Source of the DNA: Roseicyclus sp.
Lineage (GTDB): Bacteria > Pseudomonadota > Alphaproteobacteria > Rhodobacterales > Rhodobacteraceae
Assembly (NCBI GenBank): GCA_018401055.1
Contig: JAGYLB010000112.1
Span: forward strand, 62,001 to 126,000
DNA length: 64,000 nucleotides
Reading direction: 5' to 3'
The notes under the pieces were generated by a model. The model saw only the letters and a list, made by a program, of their open reading frames with translations. It did not search any database and had not been told where the DNA came from. A program made the position numbers and the translations under genes. Shown here in pieces: positions 10,569 through 20,471 of the stretch (the stretch's first letter is position 1; every line of letters begins with the position of its first letter).

Positions 10569-10572
<4 letters not shown>

Positions 10573-11570
10573 GCGGCGCAGCGCTGGCGCAGCGCAGGCT
10601 GGGCGCGCAGGGGCTGACCGTCTCGAGCGTGGGATTGGGCTGTTCGGGCATGACGTCGGATTACGGGCTGCCGGACGATGTGGAATCCGTGGCCACCATC
10701 CATCGCGCCATCGAGATGGGGGTGACACTGTTCGACACGTCCGATGCCTATGGCGCGGGCCGCAACGAAGAGCTGATCGCGGGGGCGATCAAAGGCCGGC
10801 GCGACGGCATCGCGCTGGCATCGAAATTCGGCAACATCCGTGGCCCCAACGGCGAACGCGGCGGCACGAACGGTCATCCCGACTATGTGCCGCAAGCCTG
10901 CGAGGCGAGCCTAAGGCGGCTGGGCGTCGATGTGATCGACCTCTACTACGTCCACCGCATCGACCCCAATGTGCCGATCGAGGATACGGTCGGCGCCATG
11001 GCGCGCTTGGTCGAGGCGGGCAAGGTCCGGTATCTGGGCCTGTGCGAGGCCGGTCCGCAGACCATCCGCCGCGCCCACGCCACCCATCCGCTGTCGGCGG
11101 TGCAGATGGAATATTCTCTCTGGACCCGCGACGCCGAGGCGGAAATCCTGCCCACCCTCAAGGAGTTGGCCATCGGCCTTGTGCCCTACAGCCCGCTGGG
11201 TCGCGGTTTCCTCACCGGCGCGTTCTCCAGCCGCGACGACTTGATCCCGACCGACCGACGCCACGCCCATCCCCGCTTTCAGGAGGGGAATTTCGAGGAA
11301 AACCTGCGGCTTCTCGAACCCATCGAGGATATCGCAACCGCGCGGGCCCTGACCAAGGGGCAGGTGGTGCTGGCCTGGCTTCTGGCGCAATGGGACGGTC
11401 TTGTGCCGATCCCCGGCACCAAGCGCCGCCGCTGGCTCGAGCAGAACATCGCAGCCGTCGATGTTACCCTGTCGGCCGACGAGATCGCGCGCCTGTCGGA
11501 CGCCTTTCCGCCCGGCGTCGCCTCGGGCCTGCGCTACCCGGAATTCCAACTCAAGAAGATGGGCATCTGA
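10569..11570 (+). CDS. Aldo/keto reductase 2
   Basis: An intact 333-residue aldo/keto reductase. The catalytic tetrad is recognisable: Asp and Tyr in [15 protein letters not shown], Lys in ALASKFGN, His in [10 protein letters not shown]. The C-terminal NADP-binding motif [15 protein letters not shown] is present. It begins with GTG overlapping the stop of reductase 1 (GTGA), so the two are translationally coupled. It probably reduces a pathway aldehyde or ketone, or oxidises an alcohol; the substrate is unknown. Confidence 0.88.
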
Positions 11571-11606
11571 CGCCCGTCCCCTCCCTGACACGAAAGGACC
11601 CCACCG

Positions 11607-12539
11607 ATGGTAACCCCAGTCATGCCCGAACAAAGTTTTGAAGGCTATGAACACTGGACCAAGAAGGGCGATGTGACCCTGTTCCTGTGGCAAAAGAAGG
11701 TGCCCACCGGCACGCCCAAGGGAACGGTTCTGTTTGTCCATGGCTCGTCCATGGCCTCGCCCCCCACCTTTGACCTGCACGTGGATGGGCGGCCCTATTC
11801 CTCGGCGATGGACTGGTTCGTGAGCCAGGGTTTCGACACTTGGTGCGTCGACATGGAGGGCTATGGCCGCTCCGACAAGGACCCGTCGGTCACGGCCAAC
11901 ATCAAGGCGGGCGGCGATGACCTGATCGCGGCGACCGATTACATCATGGCCTCGACCGGCGTGAAATCGTTCCTTGTCTACGGGATTTCCTCGGGCGCGC
12001 TGCGCGCCGCCAACTTCGCCGAGCGCAAGCCCGAGCGGGTGGCGAAACTGGCGCTCGATGCGATGGTCTGGACGGGCGAGGGCAGCCCCACGCTGGAACA
12101 GCGCGCCAAGAACCTTGCGCGCTGGCAGACCGGCGAGCGCCGCCCCATCGACCGCGACTTCGTCTGGTCGATCTTCAACCGCGACCATCCCGGCTGCGCC
12201 GACGCCAATGTGGTCGAAGCCTTCGCCGAGGCTATCGTGGCGCTGGACGACAGCGTGCCGACGGGCACCTATCTGGACATGTGCGCCAACCTGCCGGTGA
12301 CCAATCCCGAAAACCTGACCATGCCCACGCTGGTCATGCGCGGCGAGTTTGACGGGATCGCAGGGATCGACGATCTGTTGGCCTTCTACAAGGCGCTGCC
12401 GCACCCGGCCAAACAGTTCACGGTCATGCAAGGCATCTCGCATGCGTCCTTGCAGCAGAAGAACTACATGATGGTCTATCACATCTTGCAGTCCTTTTTC
12501 GAACAACCCGATCCTGTCTATACAGGCGACGGCGCCTGA
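11607..12539 (+). CDS. Alpha/beta hydrolase
   Basis: A 310-residue alpha/beta-hydrolase. The oxyanion-hole stretch is FVHGSSMASPPTF, the nucleophile elbow is GISSG in VYGISSGALRAANF, a likely acid is the Asp in GEFDGIAGIDDL, and the catalytic His is in GISHASLQ. No signal peptide. The fold suggests an esterase or C-C hydrolase. Sitting between the reductases and FAH 3, it belongs to the same unknown catabolic pathway. Confidence 0.85.
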   Translation: MVTPVMPEQSFEGYEHWTKKGDVTLFLWQKKVPTGTPKGTVLFVHGSSMASPPTFDLHVDGRPYSSAMDWFVSQGFDTWCVDMEGYGRSDKDPSVTANIKAGGDDLIAATDYIMASTGVKSFLVYGISSGALRAANFAERKPERVAKLALDAMVWTGEGSPTLEQRAKNLARWQTGERRPIDRDFVWSIFNRDHPGCADANVVEAFAEAIVALDDSVPTGTYLDMCANLPVTNPENLTMPTLVMRGEFDGIAGIDDLLAFYKALPHPAKQFTVMQGISHASLQQKNYMMVYHILQSFFEQPDPVYTGDGA

Positions 12540-12587
12540 TCGGGGCAGAACCTAACCAAAAGCAAACCAAGACCCTAGGAGACCTGA

Positions 12588-13271
12588 ATGTCAGATCTGG
12601 TGATCGCAGCCCCGGAAACCGTGACCATCCCCGTTGCGGGGGGCGGCCTGTTTCCGGTGCGGCGGGTCTATTGCATCGGGCGCAACTACGCCGCCCATGC
12701 CGTCGAGATGGGCCATGACCCAGACAAGGAACCGCCCTTCTTCTTCCAGAAGAACCCCGACAACCTCGATGCCTCGGGCGAGTTTCCCTATCCCTCCCAT
12801 ACCTCGGACGTGCATCACGAGGCCGAAGTGGCAGTGATGCTGAAATCGGGCGGCACGAATATCCCGGTCGCGCGCGCTCTGGACCATGTCTTCGGCTACG
12901 CGCTGTCGCTCGACATGACGCGGCGCGACCTGCAGGGCGAGGCCAAGAAGATGGGCCGTCCGTGGGAGATCGGGAAAGCCTTCGAGCGCTCCGCCCCGGT
13001 CGGGCCGATCCACCGCGTCGAGGAGGTCGGGCATCTGTCCGAAGGCAAGATGACCTTCACCGTCAACGACGCGCTCAGGCAGGAGGGGGACCTGAACCAG
13101 ATGATCTGGAAGGTGCCGGAAATGATCTCCTACCTGTCGGAATATTTCGAGCTGAAGCCGGGCGACGTGATCTTGTCGGGCACGCCTGCGGGCGTGAACG
13201 CGGTCGTGCCGGGCGACATCATGGTGCTGGAGGTCGAAGGGCTGGGCTCCATGACCGTCAAGGTCGTCTGA
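12588..13271 (+). CDS. Fumarylacetoacetate hydrolase family protein (FAH 3)
   Basis: A compact 227-residue FAH-fold protein lacking the N-terminal cap, close to the fumarylpyruvate/acylpyruvate hydrolase (FAHD1-like) subgroup. Motifs are VYCIGRNYAAHAVEMG, VHHEAEVAVML (metal ligands), and GDVILSGTPAGVNAV. The start follows GGAGACCTGA. Acylpyruvate hydrolysis or oxaloacetate decarboxylation are the known activities of this subgroup. It ends the first catabolic block. Confidence 0.88.
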   Translation: MSDLVIAAPETVTIPVAGGGLFPVRRVYCIGRNYAAHAVEMGHDPDKEPPFFFQKNPDNLDASGEFPYPSHTSDVHHEAEVAVMLKSGGTNIPVARALDHVFGYALSLDMTRRDLQGEAKKMGRPWEIGKAFERSAPVGPIHRVEEVGHLSEGKMTFTVNDALRQEGDLNQMIWKVPEMISYLSEYFELKPGDVILSGTPAGVNAVVPGDIMVLEVEGLGSMTVKVV

Positions 13272-13281
13272 AGCCACTGGC

Positions 13282-13311
13282 GCGCGCGGGCAAACGTCTC
13301 AACCCGCGCGC
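13282..13311 (+). terminator. Hairpin after FAH 3
   Basis: A 9-bp stem GCGCGCGGG / CCCGCGCGC with a 12-base loop starts about 10 bp after the stop of FAH 3. There is no T-run, so it may be a weak or Rho-assisted terminator at the end of the catabolic operon. Confidence 0.45.
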
Positions 13312-13896
13312 TTGCCCAACGCGCCAGGCTGATGACAGCGCCGCCTTGCCCGACGCTACAATTAGTTGCCTGTGGCCCAAATGCGCCACAAATCTTGATA
13401 TTGGATGGGCAAGGCGCAAAACATCGATTCACTTGCGAGAGCCAATCAAGTATGGTCTGACCTCGATGCACAGCGGTGCCGCGCGAAGTTCGTGGTTGGC
13501 TGTGACCGTGCTGAGCCTGTGTTGGTGCGATGTAGTAACGAGAATTGAGCCGGGTCGAATCGTTGTTGATGGGCGGAGTGAATAGGAAAAGGGGCGGGTT
13601 GCGTGCAGCGCTCAGCCTCCGGATTGCGTCGGGGTCTAGAGCCATCGCCCGCGGTCTGTTCCCCGATGATTGTCGTCTCTCGAAAGCCCATGTGTCGCCG
13701 CGGTCAGTGACCCTGTCGGTCGCGATCTCCGGGTGTTTTGCTCCTTGCTTTTTGTCATCGGCCCACACGCGCACCGACAAGGCGTGCGCTTCGGTGGCGC
13801 GTGTCGGTGCCGCCCATTCCATCTCCCGTTGCGCTTTGGTGGTTTCACGCGGCCTTTACCGTTTGGCGCAAACATGAAGCTAGAAAATCGGACGTC
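13312..13896. other. Non-coding stretch with an inverted repeat
   Basis: About 585 bp without a convincing gene. Composition is less GC-biased than the neighbours, and the ORFs in it have no recognisable protein pattern on either strand. It contains an inverted repeat TGTGGC-N8-GCCACA at 13371-13390. It should hold the promoter of the lipoprotein operon. A decayed gene or a small RNA cannot be excluded. Confidence 0.4.
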
Positions 13897-14568
13897 ATGA
13901 AGGTAACTCTCCCCCTCATCCTCTGCGTCGGCTTCCTGTCCGCTTGCACGCCCTCCACGACCTCGGGACCGGTTGATGCGGCTTCGGTCCCCTCCTCGAT
14001 GCGTGAAGCCGGTGCGGCCGAATTGCTGTCGGAGCGCGACGCGATCTATCGGGAGGTGTTCCAGCAGGCGCAATTGCAAGGCTTCCTCTCGGGAGCCCTG
14101 CGCGGATTAGTGTTGGGGGCCCTGATCGACGGGGAACGCGGGGCTGTTTTCGGAATGGCGGTCGGCGCGGCCGCCGGGTCCGTCTATGCCACGAGCGCCG
14201 CCGAACAACTGCTCGAAGAGCGTGAGGAATTTCTTAACCGGCAAGAGATCATCGAGAACATTCTGGACGCCTCTCGCGGGGCAGCCGCGCGCAGTGCGGA
14301 AGACGCAGCGCTGGTCAGCCGTGCCGTCACCGAATTCTCCACCCTTGCCCCGGTCGAGGAAGGTACGGGCGAGGCTCTGGGCGAGCAGATCGGCACGGTG
14401 CGCCGCGCCGTGGAAATGCGGGCGGTGCTGATCGAGGAGCTGTTGCAAGAGGCCAGCCTGACCCCCGCGCAGCAGGCCGATGTGCGCGCGCAGATCGATT
14501 CGCAGCGCGGGTCCTTGCGTGTCATCCGCGCGCAACAAGATGCATGGAGAGCACGCAGCGATGGGTGA
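13897..14568 (+). CDS. Lipoprotein with a glycine-zipper segment
   Basis: A 223-residue predicted lipoprotein: signal peptide with lipobox LSAC (Cys17), then a Gly-zipper-like hydrophobic stretch near residues 65-100 (GFLSGALRGLVLGALI and GAVFGMAVGAAAGSVYA), and a charged, probably coiled-coil C-terminal half. Glycine-zipper lipoproteins usually sit in the outer membrane or span the periplasm. The ATG at 13897 was chosen because the signal peptide starts there. It overlaps the next lipoprotein gene by 8 bp. Function unknown. Confidence 0.7.
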   Translation: MKVTLPLILCVGFLSACTPSTTSGPVDAASVPSSMREAGAAELLSERDAIYREVFQQAQLQGFLSGALRGLVLGALIDGERGAVFGMAVGAAAGSVYATSAAEQLLEEREEFLNRQEIIENILDASRGAAARSAEDAALVSRAVTEFSTLAPVEEGTGEALGEQIGTVRRAVEMRAVLIEELLQEASLTPAQQADVRAQIDSQRGSLRVIRAQQDAWRARSDG

Positions 14569-14791
14569 TTGCGCAAAAGGTCTGACCAGCGTGAAGCGCG
14601 CCCTGGTGCTGGGTGGTGTCTGCATTGTCCTGAGCGGGTGCGGATCGCTTGTGGCAATCGACGATCCCTGCGCGATGGCCAATAGGGACGTCAGCTTTTC
14701 CGTGCTGATGCAAAACAGCATCTCGAATGTCTACAACATGTGCCTAGAAAACATGAGACAAGAAATCGTGGCAGAATGGGGCGAGCAATGA
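14561..14791 (+). CDS. Small lipoprotein
   Basis: A 76-residue product with a signal peptide and lipobox LSGC (Cys27), then a short Cys-containing domain (residues near 34-66) ending in ENMRQEIVAEWGEQ. A GTG nearer the hydrophobic core (before KRALVLGG) is an alternative start. It overlaps both neighbours, indicating one transcript for the three lipoproteins. No family recognised. Confidence 0.55.
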   Translation: MGDCAKGLTSVKRALVLGGVCIVLSGCGSLVAIDDPCAMANRDVSFSVLMQNSISNVYNMCLENMRQEIVAEWGEQ

Positions 14792-15042
14792 AAATAACAA
14801 AAGTTGCCCTTCTGATCGGAATATGGTTCCTCGCCTCTTGCGGGACTCCGATCGGAATGGACGAGCAATTCACGAATACCATTTCGGTAGAGACCACTCA
14901 CGGAACCAGCGTCGCGCCTGCAATCGCAGGACATGCCGGTGATGTCGAATTCGTTCTCGACGAGGACGTTTTCACGGTGGAACGTAACCGGTTCCCCTTT
15001 CTCATCGCGTTGATCTTGTACCTGCCGTTCCTTCTGGTTTGA
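14788..15042 (+). CDS. Small lipoprotein with C-terminal membrane anchor
   Basis: An 84-residue product. Lipobox LASC gives Cys18, and the last 16 residues (FPFLIALILYLPFLLV) form a second hydrophobic anchor, so it could be tethered at both ends. Its ATG overlaps the upstream stop (ATGA). Base composition is lower in GC than the surroundings, as for the preceding small gene. No family recognised. Confidence 0.55.
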   Translation: MKITKVALLIGIWFLASCGTPIGMDEQFTNTISVETTHGTSVAPAIAGHAGDVEFVLDEDVFTVERNRFPFLIALILYLPFLLV

Positions 15043-15131
15043 CGCCGCGCCCACAGTCCCGGATCATCCGGGGCCCAATAGGTCGATCGTTTAGGTTGCA
15101 GAGTGAATTCGTCGAGGAAGTGGTATAGGCC

Positions 15132-17556
15132 ATGCAAATACAGGCAAGACTGTATTTCACGTCTGATGATGTGACCTGCGTGCCGGTCGATCCGGCATTG
15201 TCGCAGTATCAAGACCGCATCGGTTTGGCAGATCCCGCCTTCGAGTTCCGGATGCGGCTGTTCTCTGCCCGGGTCAGCAAGGCGTCCCTGACGGCCTGCG
15301 TCGCTCTTGTGCTGCCGCCCGATCTGGTGACGCGCAACGAGGGGCATGGCCCGGCCAGCGCGCCTGACGCGCCGATCCCGCCGGTTGCGCAGCGGGGATC
15401 TGATGAATCCCTTTCGCTGATCGTGCTTGCGGGCACCCCGGATCGTCCTTTCGAGCTTTGGGTGGACAATTCCACGGTCCATGACGTTATCGGATTTGCC
15501 CGACAGCACGGTGTCTATCCCGTGGCTCTTGTCGTGCCGACGCTAGAGGGCGAGGAGACGATCACGGTTCCCATCGAGAACGAGGCGCCCCCGCCGCCCG
15601 CGCGCGTGTTCGGTCAGGCGCAGGCGCGCACGGACAGCATTCGGGCCGAGATCCCCCCGGCGGTGTTGCGCGAGTTGGAAAAACGCAAACAGCAAGAAGC
15701 GCGTAACGCCGCTCGAAGCGCCAAAAACGCCCCCACCGAAAGGGTCTTTGCCCAAGGCGGCAAGGACGAAGCCGCAGCGATGGCGCTGGCTGCCCGCATC
15801 ACTGCGACCCTTGCGGGCACCGTCGAGCCCGTCGCGCGACAGTTTCGAGGTCGTGCCGCACCGCGCGGGCAGGACGCGAGCCTGCCCGATGCAGGTCTGG
15901 CGCTTCCGGATCGGATCGACCCGTCGATTGCGGCGGACCTCCCGCAAGGGGCCTATGTCGATGGGCTTGACATTGGCAGCGTCGCTGACCCTTTCGTCAG
16001 CATCCCTTCTGCCGAGGAGACCACACCTGCCCATCACAAGCAGCACACTGGCGATGCGCTAGCTATGCCAGTGACACCCGTCGTCACCCTGCGGCCCGGC
16101 CGCGATGTGGGTCTGATGGCCGGCAGGGTCTTGGAAGGGCTCCGGTATGCGGCGCTGGTGCCGGTGCATCCCGTCGCAAGAACGGCCCGGGCAGCGGCTG
16201 GCGGGGTGCGCCGGGCGTTGCTGGGCACGGCTTTGGGTCTGTGCGCAATGCTCTCGCCGGTGCGGGGCAGCGTCATCGACGCAACGCGCGAGCTGCGCCG
16301 CGTGCTCCAGCCCGGGCTGGACGCGGTGTCGGTCATCTTCTTGCGCCCGGTGATGGGTGCGGCTGGTGCGGTCGGGATCGTCGCCACTGGTGCGGTTGTC
16401 ATCTTGTTGCCTCTGTTTGCACCCGAGCAGGCTGAAATCCGAATGAGCGACGCGGCTTCCGTGCCGGGAGGCCATGTCCGATCCCAGACCCGCAAGGGGC
16501 GAGACAGGATCGCAGCCGCCATGGCCACGCATGTTCCCGTCGCCGTCGCAATCGCCCGCGAGGAACCGGCCCCCGCGCCGCTGCCGCAGCCCGAATCGTC
16601 CCCGGTCGTCGAGAGGGCGCCAGCTCGAGCCGCTCGATTTGGGCCCGGTCGTTCTTACGCAATCGGCTCTCGGCCGAGCACAATCCCCAGCCCCGGGCCG
16701 TTCCGGTCCCCTCGCGGTTGGTGCTGCGCCCGGGTACGGCGCCTGTGCCGGCCTTAGTTCCGCCTCCGTTCATCCCGCAGGCCGCCTCGGGCGCGATGTT
16801 TGCGGCCTTGCCATCCGGGCAGGGTATTGGCGAGACGTCAGTCGTCTCACCCCGGGCTGATGCGGTCCCCGAGATTGCTCCGGTTGCCCTTCTGCCTGCA
16901 CCCTCGATCGATCATGACCTCCCTGCGCGAATGGTCGACACGGCCTCGGTCGGTCTGCAACTGGCCCTTGCTGCCCCCCCCATTGTGCAGCCAGACGTTC
17001 CCGCCTTTGCTCAACAGGTGTCGGCAGAGCAGCCTTCGGTCCGAATCGGCCCTGCGCCTGCCGCGGACCAGGCCCCTGCGTTCGAACCCGCCCGGATCCG
17101 CGTCGTGCCGCAACCCGAGACACCACCACAGGCTGTGCAGGCCTCTGGCTTGGGCCTTGGCCCCGACCGGGCTCCGCGCCCCCTGCGAAGGCCCGCGGTG
17201 CCCGAACCCGCGCGCGTGGTAGCGGCGGCAGTCGTCGCGCCTTCTCCGATTGCTCCCATGGCCCGCCCGGCCGGGCCGCCCCCGCACCGGCGGAGGAGAC
17301 CTCGACCGCCGAGGCTCCGCCCGCTGCCGCCCCGACGCTGGAGGTCTTGCCCCGTTCGCCCTCCAATCCGTTTCGGGTTCTGGCGATCGTCGGAACCGGC
17401 GCACAAGGCACGGCGCTGGTGCGGACCGGTCCGAACCAGACCACGGTCCTTGAGGCGGGCACCACGACCGCGCTTGGCAGGGTGGTGGATGTGCGCCGCG
17501 AAGGCATCGTCTTTGTGCAAGATGGGCGGATGCGGCTATTGCCGATCGGTCAATAG
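15132..17556 (+). CDS. Large Ala/Pro-rich one-pass membrane protein with GspC/PilP-like C-terminus, frameshifted
   Basis: The N-terminal part (about 150 residues, MQIQARLYFT to ITVPIENE) is globular. It is followed by a charged linker, one membrane segment (GAVGIVATGAVVILLPLFAP, near residue 420), and a long Pro/Ala-rich periplasmic stalk. The last 70 residues (NPFRVLAIVGTGAQGTALVR, then VVDVRREGIVFVQDGR) resemble the small beta domain of GspC/PilP proteins that link inner-membrane and secretin parts of type II secretion or type IV pilus machines. The frame breaks between about 16600 and 16700 and in a C-run near 17277-17284. Restored length is about 808 residues. No other secretion genes are in the window, so the role is only suggested. 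Confidence 0.5.
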
Positions 17557-17629
17557 ACGCGGAGCCGGGCATACGGGCGGGCGATCCGGTCACGGTTCGC
17601 CCGCGCGTCTGCAACGGCCAAGGGGCCGC

Positions 17630-18692
17630 TCAAAACTCCCGCGCCAATCCATGTCCTAGGATCAACTGCCGCAGGCCCAGCCATGCGCCCGCCCAGATCG
17701 TCAGCGCCACCACCGGCGCGTGAAAGGACAGAAGCGACAGCGCCGACAGTCCACCGGCCTACCGAACAGCCCCCCGCGATTACCGCGCCGAAGCCCATCA
17801 AGACGGCACCGCCCATCTGGCGCTTCAGTTCGCGCGCGTCCTCGCAGGCCTCCCAGCGAAAGCCGTCGCGGATCAGGCTGCCGAGGAAGGCGCCGATCAG
17901 CACGCCCAGCACCGATCCGATGGCGAAATCGGGCTCCAGCCCCGAAGAGGCCATGGTATAGCGGATGGTGTCGCCCACGGGGGCGGTGAAAGTGTGGGAG
18001 TGCACCAGCCAATGCTCGAACCCGGTGTTGGCCACCCACGACGTGCCGAGAAACCCGCTGCTGATGGCAAGCCCGGCGGCGCTGCCCCAGATCAGTTCCT
18101 TCCAGCGCCGTGCGCGCCACAGCGCCAGACCGGCCGCCAGCACCACCACCAGCCCCAGAGCGCCGCCGATGGTCCAGGGCGGAAGGCCGCCTGACGCACC
18201 GATCAGATGCGCCCAGCCCTGCGCCGCATCGGGGTGCTGATCGATCGGAAACAGGCGTTCGCGCAATGCGGCCAGCGGGCCGGACAGCATCGCATAGGCC
18301 GCGACCCCCATCACCAGCGCGATGACCAGCGCCCGCAGATCGCCCCCGCCCAGCCGCGCCAGCATGCCGAAGCCGCAATTGCCCGCCTGCGCCATGCCGT
18401 AGCCGAACAGCAATCCGCCAAGTGCCGCGCCCGCCAGCGTGAAGCCGTTGTAAAGGTAGATTGCCTGATGCAGCCGGATCAGCCCGGCGCCCTCGGCCGC
18501 GAAATTCGCCACCATCGCCAGCCCCAGCGCCACGGCCCACATCCACAGCCGCGACCGGTCCTGCCCGAAATGCGCATCCTCGATCATGCCGAGCGTGCAA
18601 AAACGCCCCAGCCGGGCCGCAAGACCCAACACGATACCACCGCCAAGGCCGATCACGGTGATCGACCAGGCTTCTCCCAGGATGTCGAGCAT
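17630..18692 (-). CDS. soxT: YeeE/YedE-family thiosulfate/sulfur-compound permease SoxT, frameshifted near C-terminus
   Basis: A polytopic membrane protein of about 353 residues with the paired Cys signatures of YeeE/YedE transporters: RLGRFCTLGM near the start, AQAGNCGFG in the middle and AGGCSVG near the end. After GGCSVG the frame shifts near 17760 and the conserved end GLSALSLLSFHAPVV to GHGLAREF is read in another frame, stopping at 17630-17632. The ATG at 18692 follows GGGAGG. Placed after soxS and soxR on the same strand, it matches the SoxT position in other alphaproteobacteria. Thiosulfate import is the expected role. Confidence 0.75.
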
Positions 18693-18738
18693 GTCCCTCC
18701 CTTCGACCCGACCTGTGCGCCGGTCTGGAGGCGCAAGA

Positions 18739-19128
18739 TCAGGTGCAGAACAACTCGTAGACACGTTCGATGATCAGGCGCGCCCGGTCATCTGTCAAAC
18801 GGTAATAGATCTGCTTGCCGTCGCGCCGGGCCGTTACCAGTCCCTCGAGCCTGAGTCGCGACAGCTGTTGCGACACCGCCGCCTGCCGCGAGGACAGCAT
18901 GGTTTCGATCTCGGCCACCGATTTCTCGCCATTGGCCAGCGCGCACAAGATCATCAGCCGCCCCTCGTGGCTGATCGCCTTGAGGAAATCGGAGGCCGTC
19001 TCCGCATTGGTGCGGATACGGTTCCATGTCGCATCGTCCATGGGTTCGTCGATCCGGGGCAGGATCGTCGAAATCTGGGCGACCATGTGTTGGTGGTCTT
19101 TGTCGGACCTGTCGGGGTGCAGGCTCAT
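18739..19128 (-). CDS. soxR: ArsR-family (SqrR/BigR-type) persulfide-sensing repressor SoxR
   Basis: A 129-residue ArsR winged-helix repressor. Recognition helix is SSRQAAVSQQLSRLRLEGLV. It keeps two cysteines, Cys62 (LMILCALANG) and Cys128 (YELFCT), at the positions where SqrR and BigR form a disulfide or polysulfide bridge to sense sulfane sulfur. This supports a persulfide sensor rather than a metal sensor. Strong SD AAGGAG. It lies between soxS and soxT; candidate ATTC-N8-GAAT operators are at 19643 and 23423. Confidence 0.88.
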   Translation of the reverse strand: MSLHPDRSDKDHQHMVAQISTILPRIDEPMDDATWNRIRTNAETASDFLKAISHEGRLMILCALANGEKSVAEIETMLSSRQAAVSQQLSRLRLEGLVTARRDGKQIYYRLTDDRARLIIERVYELFCT

Positions 19129-19198
19129 GGCACGCTCCTTTGCGCCGATCAGACCATGCCGCGATGCGGCAAGGCAAGGGGGCGCCGTGTCGGTCGTC

Positions 19199-19632
19199 TC
19201 ATCCCTCGGGCTCCTGTGTCGCCCATGTCGCATCGCCTGCGTCCAGCATGCGGCCCAACAGGCCCCAAAAGAAATCCTCCCCCGGATAGCCCTCAAGGCG
19301 GCTGATCTCGACGCCGCCCTGCATCAAGATGAAGGTGGGGGTAAAGACCGGGCGGCTGGCAAAGCTGAGGTCCTCGGGCAGGGGCGCGCGCAGGTCGACC
19401 CGGCGCAGCGGTGCAAACTGCCCTTCGGGCGTCAGCGGATATTCCGGCGAAACCTCGGCATTCCAGCGCGCGCAGTAGCTGCAGCCAGCCTGTTCGATCA
19501 TCACCAGCGCCCAGTCATCGGCTGCGGCGGGACGGGAGCAGGGCAATCAGAGATCAGTGCGACGATCCCGGCCAGCAGGGCAACCGGGGCGCGAATGATC
19601 CGTTGAAGATGCAACGTTGACGAAACTCTCAT
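19199..19632 (-). CDS. soxS: Periplasmic thioredoxin SoxS, frameshifted
   Basis: A small secreted thioredoxin with active site CSYC (MIEQAGCSYCARWNAEV) and FTPTFILMQGG containing the cis-Pro loop. SoxS proteins keep the SoxYZ carrier thiol reduced or regenerated. The signal peptide (MRVSSTLHLQRIIRAPVALL) is in a different frame from the mature domain; one base is missing near 19530. The intact product is about 144 residues. Divergent from soxV with overlapping promoter DNA. Confidence 0.82.
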
Positions 19633-19658
19633 GCTCTCTCTAATATGAATTTCTGAAT
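19617..19658 (+). promoter_or_regulatory. soxV promoter with an SqrR-like half-perfect site
   Basis: TTGACG (19617-19622), an 18-bp spacer and TAATAT (19641-19646) make a plausible sigma70 promoter for soxV. It overlaps ATAT-N8-GAAT at 19643-19658, which matches the SqrR consensus ATTC-N8-GAAT in one full half-site and half of the other. It would allow the adjacent SoxR repressor to control the divergent soxS and soxV units. Predicted from pattern only. Confidence 0.4.
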
Positions 19659-19693
19659 GTGAAGTCCACGCAAGCTTAACGCAGGTTTCCCCG

Positions 19694-20434
19694 ATGTTCG
19701 ACATATCCCTGACCGGGGCCTTTTTGGCGGGTCTCCTGTCGTTCCTGTCGCCCTGCATCCTGCCCATGGTGCCATTTTACCTCAGCTACCTTGGCGGCAT
19801 GAGCGCGGCCGAGGTTGCGCAGGGCGGAGCGGTCACCCGCGCCACAAGGCTGCGCGCGGTCACGGGCGCCACGGTCTTTGCCGCCGGAGTGCTGACCGTC
19901 TTTGTGGGCCTTGGCGCCTCGGCCTCGCTGTTCGGGCAGGTGCTGCGCGACTGGTTCGACGTGCTGCGCTATGTGGCGGCGGCCATGATCATCACCATGG
20001 GCCTGCATTTTCTGGGCGTGATCCGCATCGGGTTTCTCAACCGCTCGCTGCGGGCCGAACCCGGCGACACCGCGAACCTCGGGCTGGGCGGCGCCTATCT
20101 GATCGGGCTCGCCTTCGCCTTTGGCTGGACGCCCTGCGTCGGCCCCGTGCTGGCCGCGATCTTGTTCATGGCGGGGTCGACCGGGTCGGCGGGGCAGGGG
20201 ATGACGCTGCTTTTTGCCTATGGCATCGGCATGACGCTGCCCTTTGTCCTGGCGGCGGGGTTTGTCGGGCCTTTCATGACCATGATGCGCCGGTTCAGGC
20301 GGCATCTTGGCACGGTGGAAAAGGTGATGGGTGGCGCGCTGGTCGTGTTCGGCGTGCTGATCGCCACCAATGCGCTGCTTTATGTCGGGCAATGGATGAT
20401 CGACAATTTCGAGGTGTTCCGCACGATCGGCTGA
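19694..20434 (+). CDS. soxV: CcdA-family thiol transporter SoxV
   Basis: A 246-residue, six-helix membrane protein of the CcdA/DsbD family. The two redox cysteines are in FLSPCILPMVPFYLSYLGG and FGWTPCVGPVLAAI. SoxV passes electrons from cytoplasmic thioredoxin across the membrane to periplasmic SoxW/SoxS, which maintain SoxYZ. First gene of the plus-strand sox run. Confidence 0.92.
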   Translation: MFDISLTGAFLAGLLSFLSPCILPMVPFYLSYLGGMSAAEVAQGGAVTRATRLRAVTGATVFAAGVLTVFVGLGASASLFGQVLRDWFDVLRYVAAAMIITMGLHFLGVIRIGFLNRSLRAEPGDTANLGLGGAYLIGLAFAFGWTPCVGPVLAAILFMAGSTGSAGQGMTLLFAYGIGMTLPFVLAAGFVGPFMTMMRRFRRHLGTVEKVMGGALVVFGVLIATNALLYVGQWMIDNFEVFRTIG

Positions 20435-20471
20435 GACACCGGGACGGCAACGGCAGGAGGAGGCCAAGGCC

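Noticed and set aside
13130..13822. Minus-strand frame across the non-coding stretch, considered as a transposase remnant.
   Set aside because: No DDE motif, terminal inverted repeat or recognisable transposase sequence could be seen.
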